Positions 42,707 through 52,086 of a stretch of 64,000 nucleotides of DNA are shown here, piece after piece. Position 1 is the stretch's first letter. Every line of letters starts with the position of its first letter. The position numbers and the translations under genes were made by a program. The notes under the pieces are model-generated. The model saw only the letters and a program-made list of their open reading frames with translations, ran no database searches and was not told where the DNA came from. Source of the DNA: Thermoanaerobacter sp. A7A (GTDB lineage Bacteria > Bacillota > Thermoanaerobacteria > Thermoanaerobacterales > Thermoanaerobacteraceae); NCBI RefSeq assembly GCF_000445185.1, contig NZ_AVAF01000171.1, positions 1-64,000 of the forward strand, read 5' to 3'.

Positions 42707-44065
42707 ATGAAAAAGGTAGTTGCTGTTACAGCCTGCCCTACAGGTATTGCTCATACCTATATGGCGGCGGAAAATCTTCAGATGGCAGCCAAAGAAATGG
42801 GAGTAGACATAAAGGTAGAGACTCAAGGGTCAATAGGTGCAGAAAACCAGCTTACTGAAGAAGATATAAAAGCTGCTGATGCTGTCATAATAGCAGCTGC
42901 GACAAAAGTTGATAAATCAAGATTTGCCGGTAAACCTGTACTTGAGGTACCAGTTGAAGATGCTATAAAGGATGCAAAAGGACTTATTGAAAAGGCTCTT
43001 AAGATGGAAAAGCCAAAAGATTATGTAGAAAAGGTAGAAGAAATTCATAAAGAAAGGTCAGCGCAAAGGACAGGTGCCTACAAACACCTTATGACAGGTG
43101 TTTCCTACATGATACCTTTTGTAGTTGCAGGTGGTATTTTAATTGCACTTTCCTTTTTCTGGGGATATAAAGCCTTTGAGGTAGAAGGAACTCTTCCTTG
43201 GGCTTTGATGAAAATTGGCGGTGGTTCAGCTTTTGCATTGATGGTGCCGATTTTGTCTGGCTATATAGCATTTTCTATTGCAGATAGGCCTGGTCTTGTT
43301 CCCGGTATGGTAGGCGGTATGCTGGCAGTATCCACTGGGGCAGGATTTTTAGGCGGTATCATTTCAGGATTTTTGGCAGGATATACGATAGTTTATCTGA
43401 AAAGGTTAATAAAGCTTCCTAAAACATTAGAAGGTTTAATGCCAATACTCATATTGCCGGTATTATCGACTTTAATAGTAGGACTTTTAATGATATATGT
43501 AATTGGTTCTCCAATGAAAGCCATAATGACATCTTTGACTGCCTGGCTTACTGGGATGAGTTCTACAAATGCAGTGATTTTTGGAGCAATATTGGGACTT
43601 ATGATGGCTTTTGATATGGGTGGTCCTGTAAACAAGACAGCTTATACTTTTGCAACAGGTCTTTTAGCATCAAATGTTTTTGCTCCAATGGCAGCGGTCA
43701 TGGCAGCAGGCATGACACCTCCTCTTGGACTTGCACTTGCAACTGTTCTTTTCAAGAATAGATTTACAAAGGAAGAGATAGAAGCAGGTAAGGCTGCATG
43801 GGTTTTAGGGGCCTCCTTTATAACAGAAGGTGCTATACCATTTGCAGCAGCAGATCCCTTCAGGGTAATACCTTCTATAATGGTGGGCTCTGCTGTGACA
43901 GCCGCTCTTTCAATGCTTTTCCACATTGAACTTCGAGCTCCTCATGGGGGAATATTTGTAATACCGATAGCTGTGTCAAATCCTCTTCTTTACATTGGAG
44001 TAATAGCAGTTGGTACAGTAGTTACTGCTCTTATGATAGCAGTGCTTAAAAAGAAAATTGACTAA
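42707..44065 (+). CDS. fruA: PTS fructose-specific EIIBC component
   Basis: Membrane permease that phosphorylates fructose to fructose-1-phosphate during uptake. The 452-residue product has the EIIB domain with phospho-Cys in [15 protein letters not shown] (residues 1-100), a linker ([21 protein letters not shown]) and an EIIC domain with about eight to ten membrane helices, including [11 protein letters not shown] and [13 protein letters not shown]. It works with the EIIA and FruK encoded just upstream. Ribosome site GAGAGGGG. A terminator follows. Confidence 0.95.
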   Translation: MKKVVAVTACPTGIAHTYMAAENLQMAAKEMGVDIKVETQGSIGAENQLTEEDIKAADAVIIAAATKVDKSRFAGKPVLEVPVEDAIKDAKGLIEKALKMEKPKDYVEKVEEIHKERSAQRTGAYKHLMTGVSYMIPFVVAGGILIALSFFWGYKAFEVEGTLPWALMKIGGGSAFALMVPILSGYIAFSIADRPGLVPGMVGGMLAVSTGAGFLGGIISGFLAGYTIVYLKRLIKLPKTLEGLMPILILPVLSTLIVGLLMIYVIGSPMKAIMTSLTAWLTGMSSTNAVIFGAILGLMMAFDMGGPVNKTAYTFATGLLASNVFAPMAAVMAAGMTPPLGLALATVLFKNRFTKEEIEAGKAAWVLGASFITEGAIPFAAADPFRVIPSIMVGSAVTAALSMLFHIELRAPHGGIFVIPIAVSNPLLYIGVIAVGTVVTALMIAVLKKKID

Positions 44066-44071
44066 AAAATT

Positions 44072-44103
44072 GGGGTAAGCAAGAGCTTGCCCCTAATTTT
44101 TTA
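44072..44103 (+). terminator. Terminator of the fructose operon
   Basis: GGGGTAAGC (44072-44080) pairs with GCTTGCCCC (44085-44093), one wobble, with flanking A and T runs. Confidence 0.85.
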
Positions 44104-44152
44104 TTTGCATACAGTTTAGGTATAAATGAGAACTTTAATTATTTCTAGATGA

Positions 44153-44260
44153 CAGTGTAAGGATGCGATATTGCTACGAGAAGCATTAGCAAGATATAAA
44201 GGTGAAGAGCTTAGAGAGAAAGAAAGTGAAGCTTGGTCAAGTGCGGTGATGGAAAAATAG
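44153..44260 (+). pseudogene. Short C-terminal remnant of an unidentified gene
   Basis: An open stretch reads CKDAILLREALARYKGEELR and then EKESEAWSSAVMEK before TAG. It looks like a real helical protein tail but has no ribosome site or plausible start and is preceded by a stop. I do not know the parent family. Confidence 0.3.
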
Positions 44261-44266
44261 GAATAC

Positions 44267-44710
44267 TCAAAAGTCATTGCCTAAGGAAAATGGATTTTGT
44301 ACTTTTACTTTGCTAAAATACTGGCCTGAATTTAAATCTTCGCTCCATATTATATTACAATCCAGGTTTATTGCACTAACGATTATAAGCGAATCCCAGA
44401 AAGAAATCATGTAGCGTTGTGAAACTTTAATTGCGTCAAGTATATCTTCAAAATCTATTATATTTAGTTTCCAACTCTTAAAAGCTGAAATAATTTCTGC
44501 TGCTTCAGCTGGAATCAAAGGTTTTTTTACTTTTCTTGTAATTGTTACATAAAATTCTTGAAGCACTTGTGTGCTTAAGCATCCATTTCTTTCATACCAT
44601 AATTCTTTTAGTAGTTCTTTTGCAATTTCATGTTTTTTACCAGCAGATACATCATGAGCGTAAACTAAAATATTTGTATCAATGAACTGCAAATTTCTAT
44701 TATCTTTCAT
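44267..44710 (-). CDS. PIN-domain toxin (VapC-like)
   Basis: A 147-residue PIN nuclease with the acidic motif QFIDTNILVYAHD, Glu in TQVLQEFYVTI, and the late SFWDSLIIVSAINLDCNIIWSEDL. Such proteins cleave tRNA or rRNA when free of antitoxin. Its start overlaps the ribbon-helix-helix antitoxin gene by 11 bp; GGAGGAG precedes the ATG. Confidence 0.9.
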   Translation of the reverse strand: MKDNRNLQFIDTNILVYAHDVSAGKKHEIAKELLKELWYERNGCLSTQVLQEFYVTITRKVKKPLIPAEAAEIISAFKSWKLNIIDFEDILDAIKVSQRYMISFWDSLIIVSAINLDCNIIWSEDLNSGQYFSKVKVQNPFSLGNDF

Positions 44711-44963
44711 ATAAATCTTCTCTCCTCCAGGTAACTTTTCCCTCTGTACCTAAATCAAAACCTTTTTCTAATATTTTTATATGATATAATCTAGCATTTT
44801 CATAGGAGTCTTCTTTTTTTACTATTTCTTCTAGCGTGTCTGTTAAAAGCCTAGATACAGATGTATTTTTATCTATAGCTATATGTTTTATCCTTTGTAA
44901 TAAATTTTTAGGTAAAGACAATGTGATGTTCTGTGTTTCTATTTTTTGCCTTTCTCTATTCAT
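44700..44963 (-). CDS. Ribbon-helix-helix antitoxin (VapB/CopG-like)
   Basis: An 87-residue protein with the RHH pattern TQNITLSLPKNLLQRIKHIAIDKNTSVSRLLTDTLEEI, followed by a toxin-binding tail. The track ORF runs 48 codons too far upstream; the ATG at 44963 has GGAGGTGATATT right before it. It should repress its own operon. Confidence 0.87.
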   Translation of the reverse strand: MNRERQKIETQNITLSLPKNLLQRIKHIAIDKNTSVSRLLTDTLEEIVKKEDSYENARLYHIKILEKGFDLGTEGKVTWRREDLYER

Positions 44964-45118
44964 AATATCACCTCCACGTAATTTAGTATAACACATTTTT
45001 ACGTGTAAATCAATTGTTATGTTAACAAATGCATAGATATAAGCCAAGGAAAATTTATATGGTAAAGAACGTATAGGTACAATTATAGAGAATGACAAAG
45101 AAAGCAAATAGAAATAAA

Positions 45119-45146
45119 GAAATTGGGTAAAAACTTACCCAATTTC
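45119..45146 (-). terminator. Terminator of the Hsp20 gene
   Basis: GAAATTGGGTAA (45119-45130) pairs perfectly with TTACCCAATTTC (45135-45146), next to the stop codon; on the minus strand it runs into TTTATTTC. Confidence 0.82.
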
Positions 45147-45584
45147 TTATTCTATATCTATTTTTCTTCCCTTTGGCTTACTTGGATGTAATTTTGGCAT
45201 TGTGATTTTGAGGATGCCATTTTCAAATTTAGCAGTGGTTCTTTCAGGGTCTACTTCTGCTGGTAGTTCTATTCTTCTGGCAAAACTTCCGTAATATCTT
45301 TCTCTCATGTAATAATTTTTATCTTCTCTTTCTTCGTCTACTGTGGTTTGCCCTTTTATTTCCAGTATATTGTCATAAACATTTATTTCAATGTCTTTTT
45401 TGTCAACACCAGGCAGTTCAGCAGTTGCGACTATTTCTGTTTCAGATTCGGTGATGTCTACTCTTGGTCGAGAAAATAGACCTGAAAAAGATGGAAAGTT
45501 AACGTCTAAAATACTTGGCAAATTTTTGAGATTGATGTCAAATGGCCAATCCCACCAATCACGTCCTCGCCTCATAAGGCTCAT
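45147..45584 (-). CDS. Small heat shock protein Hsp20/alpha-crystallin
   Basis: ATP-independent holdase chaperone, 145 residues. The alpha-crystallin domain spans about 40-145 (RVDITESETEIVATAELPGVDKKDIEINVYDNILEIKG; ERYYGSFARRIELPAEVD; AKFENGILKITMPK), with the N-terminal arm rich in Trp and Phe. The C-terminal IxI-like motif is only RKIDIE. Ribosome site GGAGGTGATGT. Monocistronic. I see no clear CIRCE element upstream. Confidence 0.94.
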   Translation of the reverse strand: MSLMRRGRDWWDWPFDINLKNLPSILDVNFPSFSGLFSRPRVDITESETEIVATAELPGVDKKDIEINVYDNILEIKGQTTVDEEREDKNYYMRERYYGSFARRIELPAEVDPERTTAKFENGILKITMPKLHPSKPKGRKIDIE

Positions 45585-45747
45585 TTACATCACCTCCATA
45601 TTTTTCTATTATTTATTATATCACATTAATTGAAATTTTCAATTATTAGGTTTCACAAAATCCTCACATTTAATTCTTACTTTTTTATTCTTTTTATGTT
45701 AAAATCTATAAGGGTGAAATTGACGATGTAAAAAAGGAAGTGATTAA

Positions 45748-46656
45748 ATGCGACCAGATGAAAAAGATGTAAGTAAGTTGTACTTTTTTGTCATGTTACT
45801 TCTCATAACAGTGGGATATTTGGTGCAAAAGGCTTCTTTATATATAGGTATACTAATCACAGAATTTTTTCTTGTTTTACTGCCTGTTATTCTTTACCTT
45901 CTTTTTAAAAGATATGATGTAAAATATGTTTTAAGGTTAAATCCTATAAAGGGTGATCAAGCTTTTTTAGTGATAATAATAGCTGCTTTAGGTTGGATAG
46001 TATCAGGTTTTTTTGCACTTTTAACAAATTACTTTCTATCTAAATTAGGTAAAATTCCGGTTATGCCAATACCTGCAGCTTCCAATACACAAGAACTTTT
46101 TATGCAAATTCTAATATTTGGAGCTGTAGCTGCCTGCTGTGAAGAAATATTTATGCGAGGACTTGTTATGAGAAGTTTTGAAATGAGAGGTTCTATAAAG
46201 AGTATTTTTATAACCGCTATATTCTTTGCAATGCTTCATTTAAATGTGCAAAATTTTTTAGGTATACTTTTTCTCGGTAGTTTATTGGGATATGTGGTGT
46301 ATAGAACTAATTCCATATATGGAGGAATGATAGGCCATTTTACAAATAACACTATTTCTGTATTGTTATCCTATTTTATAGCACAACAAAACTTAGGAAA
46401 AGCAACTCCATTACAACAGGTAGATATTCCATTTATTGTTGTCATTGGTTATGGGATTTTTGCATTATTTGCTGCTATTCTTTTGTATGTGCTATTGAGA
46501 TATTTGAAGAAAGTAACTGACCCATATGTTATTCGCGGTATTACAAAGTTAAAAGAAGACTTATATATTTTCTTGCATTGGCCTGTACTTTTATCAGTGT
46601 TAGTATTTTTGTATAGAATTACTGAACAGATATTAAAAATAGCTGGGGTTATATAA
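45748..46656 (+). CDS. CPBP-family intramembrane metalloprotease
   Basis: A 302-residue membrane protein with about eight hydrophobic segments. It carries the CPBP (Abi/CAAX protease) motifs: EEIFMRGLVMR (EExxxR), FFAMLHLNVQNF (FxxxH and HxxxN region) and the last GHFTNNTISVLL. Family members cleave membrane substrates or act in immunity and stress responses; no substrate is evident here. AAGGAAGTGAT precedes the ATG. Monocistronic, upstream of the LacI-type regulator. Confidence 0.88.
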   Translation: MRPDEKDVSKLYFFVMLLLITVGYLVQKASLYIGILITEFFLVLLPVILYLLFKRYDVKYVLRLNPIKGDQAFLVIIIAALGWIVSGFFALLTNYFLSKLGKIPVMPIPAASNTQELFMQILIFGAVAACCEEIFMRGLVMRSFEMRGSIKSIFITAIFFAMLHLNVQNFLGILFLGSLLGYVVYRTNSIYGGMIGHFTNNTISVLLSYFIAQQNLGKATPLQQVDIPFIVVIGYGIFALFAAILLYVLLRYLKKVTDPYVIRGITKLKEDLYIFLHWPVLLSVLVFLYRITEQILKIAGVI

Positions 46657-46683
46657 AGAATGCTTAAAAGAAAATGAAAACTG

Positions 46684-46741
46684 TTGACGTAAATAAAAGA
46701 ATAGGATAGAATAATAAATAGAAGAAATGCAATCGGTTTCA
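46684..46741 (+). promoter_or_regulatory. Promoter and LacI-family operator of the malR-like gene
   Basis: TTGACG (46684-46689), 17 bp, TAGAAT (46707-46712). TGCAATCGGTTTCA (46728-46741), read on the other strand, fits the cre pattern TGNAANCGNTNNCA exactly. It may be an autoregulatory operator or a CcpA site. Confidence 0.6.
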
Positions 46742-46761
46742 TTTTAAAGGTGGTGATATAC

Positions 46762-47775
46762 ATGAATGTAACGATTAAAGATGTGGCAAAGAGGGCAAAT
46801 GTTGCTCCTTCTACTGTATCGAGGGTTATTGCTGATAATCCGCGTATAAGTAAAGAGACAAAAGAAAGAGTTTGGAAGGCGATGGAGGAATTGGGGTATT
46901 ATCCAAATGCCATTGCCAGAAGCCTTGCAAGTAAAGTGACAAATACTTTGGGACTTATAATGCCTCGCTCCACAGAAGAAGCTTTTTCAAATCCTTTTTT
47001 CCCAGAAGTTATGAGGGGCATAAGTGTTGTTGCCCATAGAGAAAAGTATGATTTGCTTTTGTCGACATCTGGAAATCAAGAAGAGGAAAAAGAAGCGGTT
47101 ATAAATATGGTAAAAGGCAAACGAGTAGATGGAATAATTCTTTTATCTTCTCGTACAACCGATGAGCTTATACCTTGGCTAAGAGATGAAAAATTTCCTT
47201 TTGTAGTAATAGGTAAACCTCTTGATGCTAAAGGTGTATATTGGGTTGACAATGACAATATAGGGGCTTCTAAGCTTGCTACTAATTACCTTATTAAACA
47301 TGGGCATAGAGAAATTGCTTTTATAAGTGGTTCATTGGAATATGTAGTGAGTTTAGATAGGTTAGATGGTTATAAACTTGCCCTTGAGGAAAATGGAATA
47401 CCTTTTAAGAGAGAGTTGGTGGAACAAGATGAGTTTTCAGAAGACGGTGGATACAGGGCGATGATGAGAATATTAGAAAGAGAAAAACCTACTGCAGTTG
47501 TGGTTACTGATGATGTTATGGCATTTGGTGTTATAAGGGCTGCAATAGATAAAGGATATAGAGTTCCTGAGGATATATCAATAGTAGGGTTTAACAACAT
47601 TCCCTTGTCAGCTTTTGCAAACCCACCCCTTACGACAATAGATATTTCTACATTTGATTTGGGAATTAAGTCTGCAGAACTTTTGATTGCAAGGTTAAAG
47701 CAAAAGGATGTAGACACAGACCACATCATTGTGCCTGTAAAGCTTGTGGAGAGGAAATCTTGTGTTGCAAGATAA
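46762..47775 (+). CDS. LacI-family transcription regulator (MalR-like)
   Basis: A 337-residue LacI/GalR repressor with the HTH VTIKDVAKRANVAPSTVSRVIADNPRIS and hinge ARSLASKVTNTLGLIMPRS, then a periplasmic-binding-protein-like effector domain (RDEKFPFVVIGKPL, KHGHREIAFISGS, VVTDDVMAFGVIRAA). The closest pattern I know is the maltose regulator MalR of Firmicutes, but no sugar genes adjoin it, so the regulon is unknown. The ATG at 46762 follows AAAGGTGGTGAT; the track's upstream GTG is part of that site. Confidence 0.88.
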   Translation: MNVTIKDVAKRANVAPSTVSRVIADNPRISKETKERVWKAMEELGYYPNAIARSLASKVTNTLGLIMPRSTEEAFSNPFFPEVMRGISVVAHREKYDLLLSTSGNQEEEKEAVINMVKGKRVDGIILLSSRTTDELIPWLRDEKFPFVVIGKPLDAKGVYWVDNDNIGASKLATNYLIKHGHREIAFISGSLEYVVSLDRLDGYKLALEENGIPFKRELVEQDEFSEDGGYRAMMRILEREKPTAVVVTDDVMAFGVIRAAIDKGYRVPEDISIVGFNNIPLSAFANPPLTTIDISTFDLGIKSAELLIARLKQKDVDTDHIIVPVKLVERKSCVAR

Positions 47776-47808
47776 AAAGCTGTAGGGTTTACATTCCTAC
47801 AGCTTTTT
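47774..47808. terminator. Bidirectional terminator between the LacI-type gene and murC
   Basis: AAAAAGCTGTAGG (47774-47786) pairs perfectly with CCTACAGCTTTTT (47796-47808), a 13-bp stem with A/T runs both ways. Confidence 0.9.
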
Positions 47809-49183
47809 TATGGCCTTTTAAAAACGTTTCTCCTACTTCGTAGATATTTCCTGCTCCAACTGTTAATACTAAATCGCCTGCTTTTGCATTTTTATTTAAA
47901 TACTCAACTATAGAGTCAAAATCTTTTAAGTACAAAACATCCTTTCCTCTTTGAGAGATTAGTTCCACTAAATCTTTAGATGAAACAATTCCTGTGTCTT
48001 TTTCTCTTGCGGCGTATATGTCAGCTATTATTATTTTATCCGCATTGTCAAAGGATCCTGCAAAATCATTAAGCAAAGATTTAGTTCTTGAGTAAGTATG
48101 TGGCTGGAATATACAAATAATTCTTTTATGAGGATAATTTTTTGCTGCTTCTAAAGTTGCTTTAATTTCAGCAGGGTGATGAGCATAGTCATCCACAATT
48201 GTTATGCCATCAACTATTCCTTTTATTTCGAATCTTCTATGAGTGCCTTTGAATTCAGTTAAATAATGAGAAGCTTTTTTTATGTCAATTCCTACAAGGT
48301 GACTTACTGCCAAAGCAGCTAAGGTGTTGTAAACATTGTGTTTTCCGGGTATTGATAATTTAAAATTGCCCATATATTCCTCTTTATAATAAACGTCAAA
48401 AATTGCACAGCCTTTGTCATCAAAACTTATGTTTTTTGCTTTCCAATCACTATCTTGGTAAATACCATAGGTCACAATGTTTTTATTTAACCCATTTACA
48501 ACATACATGGTGTTTGCATCATCTTTGCATGCTACCACAAATCCATCTGGTGGAACTAAATTAGCAAATTGCCTAAAAGACTGTTTTATGTTGTCAATAT
48601 TTTTGAAGTAATCTAAGTGGTCTGAATCGACATTTAGTATAACAGCTATGTAAGGATAAAACTTTAGAAAACTATCTGTATATTCACAAGCTTCTGTGAC
48701 AAAATATTCACTGTTTCCAACTCTCACATTTCCTCCTATTACATCTACTTCTCCTCCTACTAAAACTGTTGGGTCAAATCCCATACCATCGAGTATTACA
48801 GATATTAAAGAAGTAGTAGTTGTCTTTCCATGACTTCCTGCAACAGCAATGCCGTATTTGTATTTTTTCATAATGAGACCTAAAAGGGTAGCTCTATCTA
48901 TAGTAGGTATATTTAATTCTTTAGCCTTTTGATATTCAGGATTATCTTCATGGATAGCAGCTGTATACACTACTAAATCAGAACCTATGACACTGTTTTC
49001 ATTGTGAGGTATTGTTATAACTGCTCCTTCTTGTTTTAACCTTTCGATTATATGAGAATTTTTTATATCTGAGCCTGTTACTATATGGCCGTTATTCAAA
49101 AGTATATGAGCTAAACCGCTCATGCTTATACCGCCAATTCCTATAAAATGCACTCTTTTAAAGTTTTCAAGATTTATATCCAT
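47789..49183 (-). CDS. murC: UDP-N-acetylmuramate-L-alanine ligase
   Basis: Adds L-Ala to UDP-MurNAc in peptidoglycan precursor synthesis (EC 6.3.2.8). The 464-residue product has the UDP-binding N-terminus (RVHFIGIGGISMSGLAHILL), the ATP loop (VAGSHGKTTTTSLI), the central EACEYTDSFLKFYP and the C-terminal VDDYAHHPAEIKATL. Length is normal. GAGAGGAG precedes the ATG. It is alone on the minus strand rather than in a dcw cluster; in Bacillus murC is also separate. Confidence 0.97.
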   Translation of the reverse strand: MDINLENFKRVHFIGIGGISMSGLAHILLNNGHIVTGSDIKNSHIIERLKQEGAVITIPHNENSVIGSDLVVYTAAIHEDNPEYQKAKELNIPTIDRATLLGLIMKKYKYGIAVAGSHGKTTTTSLISVILDGMGFDPTVLVGGEVDVIGGNVRVGNSEYFVTEACEYTDSFLKFYPYIAVILNVDSDHLDYFKNIDNIKQSFRQFANLVPPDGFVVACKDDANTMYVVNGLNKNIVTYGIYQDSDWKAKNISFDDKGCAIFDVYYKEEYMGNFKLSIPGKHNVYNTLAALAVSHLVGIDIKKASHYLTEFKGTHRRFEIKGIVDGITIVDDYAHHPAEIKATLEAAKNYPHKRIICIFQPHTYSRTKSLLNDFAGSFDNADKIIIADIYAAREKDTGIVSSKDLVELISQRGKDVLYLKDFDSIVEYLNKNAKAGDLVLTVGAGNIYEVGETFLKGHKKAVGM

Positions 49184-49357
49184 AGTTTACGCTCCTCTCA
49201 GTTCCTATTGTTATTATTGCCTTTTCATGGTTAAAATATGATTAAAGCTTGTCAAAAGCCCCTATATTTATAAAAAAATTATATCACATGTTGCACAAAA
49301 GTGAACTTTTAAATATAATTTTGGTATAAAAGTTTGTATGTGCGGAGGTTATTTTTT

Positions 49358-50182
49358 ATGGATAAGTACAAACGGTATGAACGATTGGCAGCAATCGTTA
49401 AGATATTTAGTGAAAATCCTAATACACTAATAAATTTGGAGTATTTTATGAATTTTTTTGGTATAGCTAAATCTACTGCCTCGGAAGATATCGATATTTT
49501 AAAGAGTGTAATAGAAAAATTTAATTTTGGTAAATTAATTACGCTGCCTGGAGCTGGTGGTGGAGTAAAATACATTCCTATAGCTAATATTAAAAGTTAT
49601 TTGCCTTTTGTACAAGAAATAAAGGAAAAATTAAAGGATCCGTCGAGAATAATTCCCGGAGGTTTTTTGTACACTGCCGATTTGATTTATTCTCCCAATA
49701 TTGTAACAAAAATTGGTGAAATTTTAGTATTTCCTTTTTTGGATAAAAACGTTGATGCGATTGTAACTGTGGAGACAAAGGGTATACCTATTGCCTTAAT
49801 GTGCGCAAGGACGCTTAATGTTCCCCTTGTAATAATTAGAAAAGATAGCAGAGTTACAGAAGGTTCTTTTGTTTCTATTAATTATATTTCTGGGTCTCAA
49901 AGACACATACGATCTATGTCTTTGGCTAGAAGGTCTTTACAGAAAGGTTCTAAAGTATTATTGATAGATGACTTTATGAAAGCAGGTGGGACGATTAAAG
50001 GTATGATGGAACTTATGGAGGAATTTGACGCTGAAGTGGTTGGTGCAGGAGTTATGATTTCGACGGAAAAACCGGAGAATAAGCTGGTAGATAATTACAT
50101 TTCGGTTTTCGTGTTAAAAAATATGGAGGAAGAGAAAAATATAATTGACATTGAAATAAGTGATTGGATATTGAAGGATTAA
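49358..50182 (+). CDS. purR: Purine operon repressor PurR (Bacillus type)
   Basis: A 274-residue DNA-binding protein with an N-terminal winged helix (YKRYERLAAIVKIFSENPNTLI, STASEDIDILK) and a PRPP-binding phosphoribosyltransferase-fold domain (VLLIDDFMKAGGTIKGMMEL). In Bacillus it represses pur genes and is relieved by PRPP. The ATG at 49358 follows GGAGG and matches the family start MDKYKRYERL; the track's start (49334) does not. It begins the purR-spoVG-glmU-prs block, as in Bacillus but without yabJ. Confidence 0.94.
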   Translation: MDKYKRYERLAAIVKIFSENPNTLINLEYFMNFFGIAKSTASEDIDILKSVIEKFNFGKLITLPGAGGGVKYIPIANIKSYLPFVQEIKEKLKDPSRIIPGGFLYTADLIYSPNIVTKIGEILVFPFLDKNVDAIVTVETKGIPIALMCARTLNVPLVIIRKDSRVTEGSFVSINYISGSQRHIRSMSLARRSLQKGSKVLLIDDFMKAGGTIKGMMELMEEFDAEVVGAGVMISTEKPENKLVDNYISVFVLKNMEEEKNIIDIEISDWILKD

Positions 50183-50228
50183 AATGAATAAAATTTTTTA
50201 AAAATTTTTCGGAATTTTAGTTTTTCCT

Positions 50229-50255
50229 GAAGGAAATTTTGATTTTATGGCGAAT
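50229..50255 (+). promoter_or_regulatory. Sigma-H-type promoter of spoVG
   Basis: GAAGGAAAT (50229-50237), 11 bp and GGCGAAT (50249-50255) match RNAGGAWWW-N11-RNNGAAT exactly. spoVG is a classic sigma-H gene in Bacillus, which supports the call. Confidence 0.75.
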
Positions 50256-50323
50256 ATTTATTAGTGTAAGAGTAGTTCCGCAAATGCTAACTTAGGGTTT
50301 AACTTCAGGAAGGTGGTGAGCTT

Positions 50324-50602
50324 ATGGAAATTACAGACGTAAGGGTGAGAAAACTTAATGAGGAAGGCAAAATGAAGGCTGTAGTTTCTGTAACCTTTGA
50401 CAATGAATTTGTAGTTCACGACATAAAGGTTATAGAGGGCCAAAATGGGTTGTTTATTGCTATGCCAAGTCGAAAAACTCCCGAAGGGGAGTTTAAAGAT
50501 ATTGCTCACCCTATAAATTCAGACACAAGAAATAGATTACAAAGCGCTATTCTCAAAGAATATGAAAAAGCAAAAGAACAAGAAGCTGCACATAAGGAAT
50601 AA
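50324..50602 (+). CDS. spoVG: Septation/sporulation regulator SpoVG
   Basis: A 92-residue nucleic-acid-binding regulator affecting sporulation septation and, in other Firmicutes, capsule and virulence genes. It has the family sequence [37 protein letters not shown] and the [22 protein letters not shown] block. Ribosome site AAGGTGGTGAG. It precedes glmU in the conserved order. A short terminator separates them. Confidence 0.97.
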   Translation: MEITDVRVRKLNEEGKMKAVVSVTFDNEFVVHDIKVIEGQNGLFIAMPSRKTPEGEFKDIAHPINSDTRNRLQSAILKEYEKAKEQEAAHKE

Positions 50603-50630
50603 AAAGGAGCTTGTCTCCTTTTTATTTTTT
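50601..50630 (+). terminator. Terminator of spoVG
   Basis: AAAAAGGAG (50601-50609) pairs with CTCCTTTTT (50615-50623), then ATTTTTT. Confidence 0.82.
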
Positions 50631-50707
50631 TGTTGAACTTTGCTGCAATTATAGTTAAAATAGTATAGGGTATGAGAATTAAATTTAGTATAGAGGGTGT
50701 GGAAAAA

Positions 50708-52081
50708 TTGGAAGGGCTAGTGACGCTTATTTTAGCGGCGGGTCTTGGGAAAAGAATGAAATCTAAGCATCCCAAGGTGATTCATAAAGTTTGTGGTAAA
50801 CCGATGATAGAATGGGTAGTAGATGCGGTGGAAAAAATAGGAAGTAACGAAGTAATTGTAGTAGTCGGCCACAAAGCAGAAGAAGTTAAGGAAGTTTTAA
50901 AAGAAAGAGTCAAGTATGCTTATCAAGAAGTGCAGTTAGGCACAGGTCATGCTGTGATGATGGCGGAAGACTTACTCCCTGAGGAAGGTAATGTTCTGAT
51001 TTTGACTGGAGATACGCCCCTTATTACCTCCAATACCTTAAAAGAATTAATAAATTTTCATATTAAAGAGCATAACAGTGTCACTATTTTGTCTTCAGTA
51101 TTAGAAGACCCTACAGGTTATGGGAGGATAATAAGGGATGAAAGTGGAAACGTTATAAAGATTGTGGAAGATAAAGATGCGACGGAAGAAGAAAAAAGCA
51201 TCCATGAGATAAATTCTGCCATGTACGTTATGGATATAGCCAAACTAAAAAAGGCGTTAAGAAGGATAACCAATAATAACGCACAGGGTGAATATTATCT
51301 GACGGATGCTGTGGAAATTATAAGAGATATGGATGGAAAAATTGGCGCTTTTACTGTACCTTCAGAGGAGATAACGGGAGTAAATTCAAGGGTCCAGCTT
51401 TTTGAAGCAGAGAAAATAATGAGAAAGCGGATTAATTATCGTCACATGGAAAACGGAGTAACAATAGTGGACCCTGATACCACTTATATAGGAGCTGAAG
51501 TGGAGATTGGAGCAGATACTGTAATATTGCCTGGTTGTGTTATAGAAGGGAAAACGAAAATAGGAAGTGATTGTGAGATAGGGCCTAATTGTAGGATTGT
51601 TGATTCAGAAATCGGTGATGGATGTAGTGTCACGTATTCGGTAATACTCTCTTCAAAAATAGGAAATAATGTTAAAATAGGACCTTTTGCCCACATAAGG
51701 CCAGAAACTGTGATACAGAGTAATGTCAAAATAGGGGATTTTGTAGAGATAAAGAAGTCAATAATTGATGAAGGGAGTAAAGTTCCTCATCTTACGTATG
51801 TGGGAGACGCGGAAGTTGGTAAAAATGTCAATATGGGATGTGGCTCTATTACAGTTAATTATGATGGTAAACAAAAGTACAAGACAGTGATAGGAGATAA
51901 TGTTTTCGTGGGATGTAATGTAAATCTTGTAGCGCCAGTAAAGATTGGAAATAATGCTTATATTGCTGCTGGTTCAACTATAACAGAGAATGTTCCTGAA
52001 GGAGCCCTTGCCATAGCCAGAAGTAGGCAAACTAATAAAGAGGGCTGGGTACAGGAAAGAATAAAAAAAGGGAGGCTTTAA
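50708..52081 (+). CDS. glmU: Bifunctional GlcN-1-P acetyltransferase / GlcNAc-1-P uridyltransferase
   Basis: Makes UDP-GlcNAc for peptidoglycan (EC 2.3.1.157 and 2.7.7.23). The 457-residue product has the nucleotidyltransferase N-domain (LILAAGLGKRMKSKHPKVIHK) and a left-handed beta-helix C-domain (hexapeptide repeats IGAEVEIGADTVILPG, then HLTYVGDAEVGKNVNMGCG). The track starts at 50672, but TTG at 50708, after GAGGGTGTG, gives MEGLVTLILAAGLG at the family's usual length. prs follows after 5 bp, likely one operon. Confidence 0.96.
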   Translation: MEGLVTLILAAGLGKRMKSKHPKVIHKVCGKPMIEWVVDAVEKIGSNEVIVVVGHKAEEVKEVLKERVKYAYQEVQLGTGHAVMMAEDLLPEEGNVLILTGDTPLITSNTLKELINFHIKEHNSVTILSSVLEDPTGYGRIIRDESGNVIKIVEDKDATEEEKSIHEINSAMYVMDIAKLKKALRRITNNNAQGEYYLTDAVEIIRDMDGKIGAFTVPSEEITGVNSRVQLFEAEKIMRKRINYRHMENGVTIVDPDTTYIGAEVEIGADTVILPGCVIEGKTKIGSDCEIGPNCRIVDSEIGDGCSVTYSVILSSKIGNNVKIGPFAHIRPETVIQSNVKIGDFVEIKKSIIDEGSKVPHLTYVGDAEVGKNVNMGCGSITVNYDGKQKYKTVIGDNVFVGCNVNLVAPVKIGNNAYIAAGSTITENVPEGALAIARSRQTNKEGWVQERIKKGRL

Positions 52082-52086
52082 ATTAA

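Noticed and set aside
45652-45668. TTCACA-N5-CTCACA before the CPBP protease
   Set aside because: Only two hexamers, one imperfect; not enough in AT-rich sequence.
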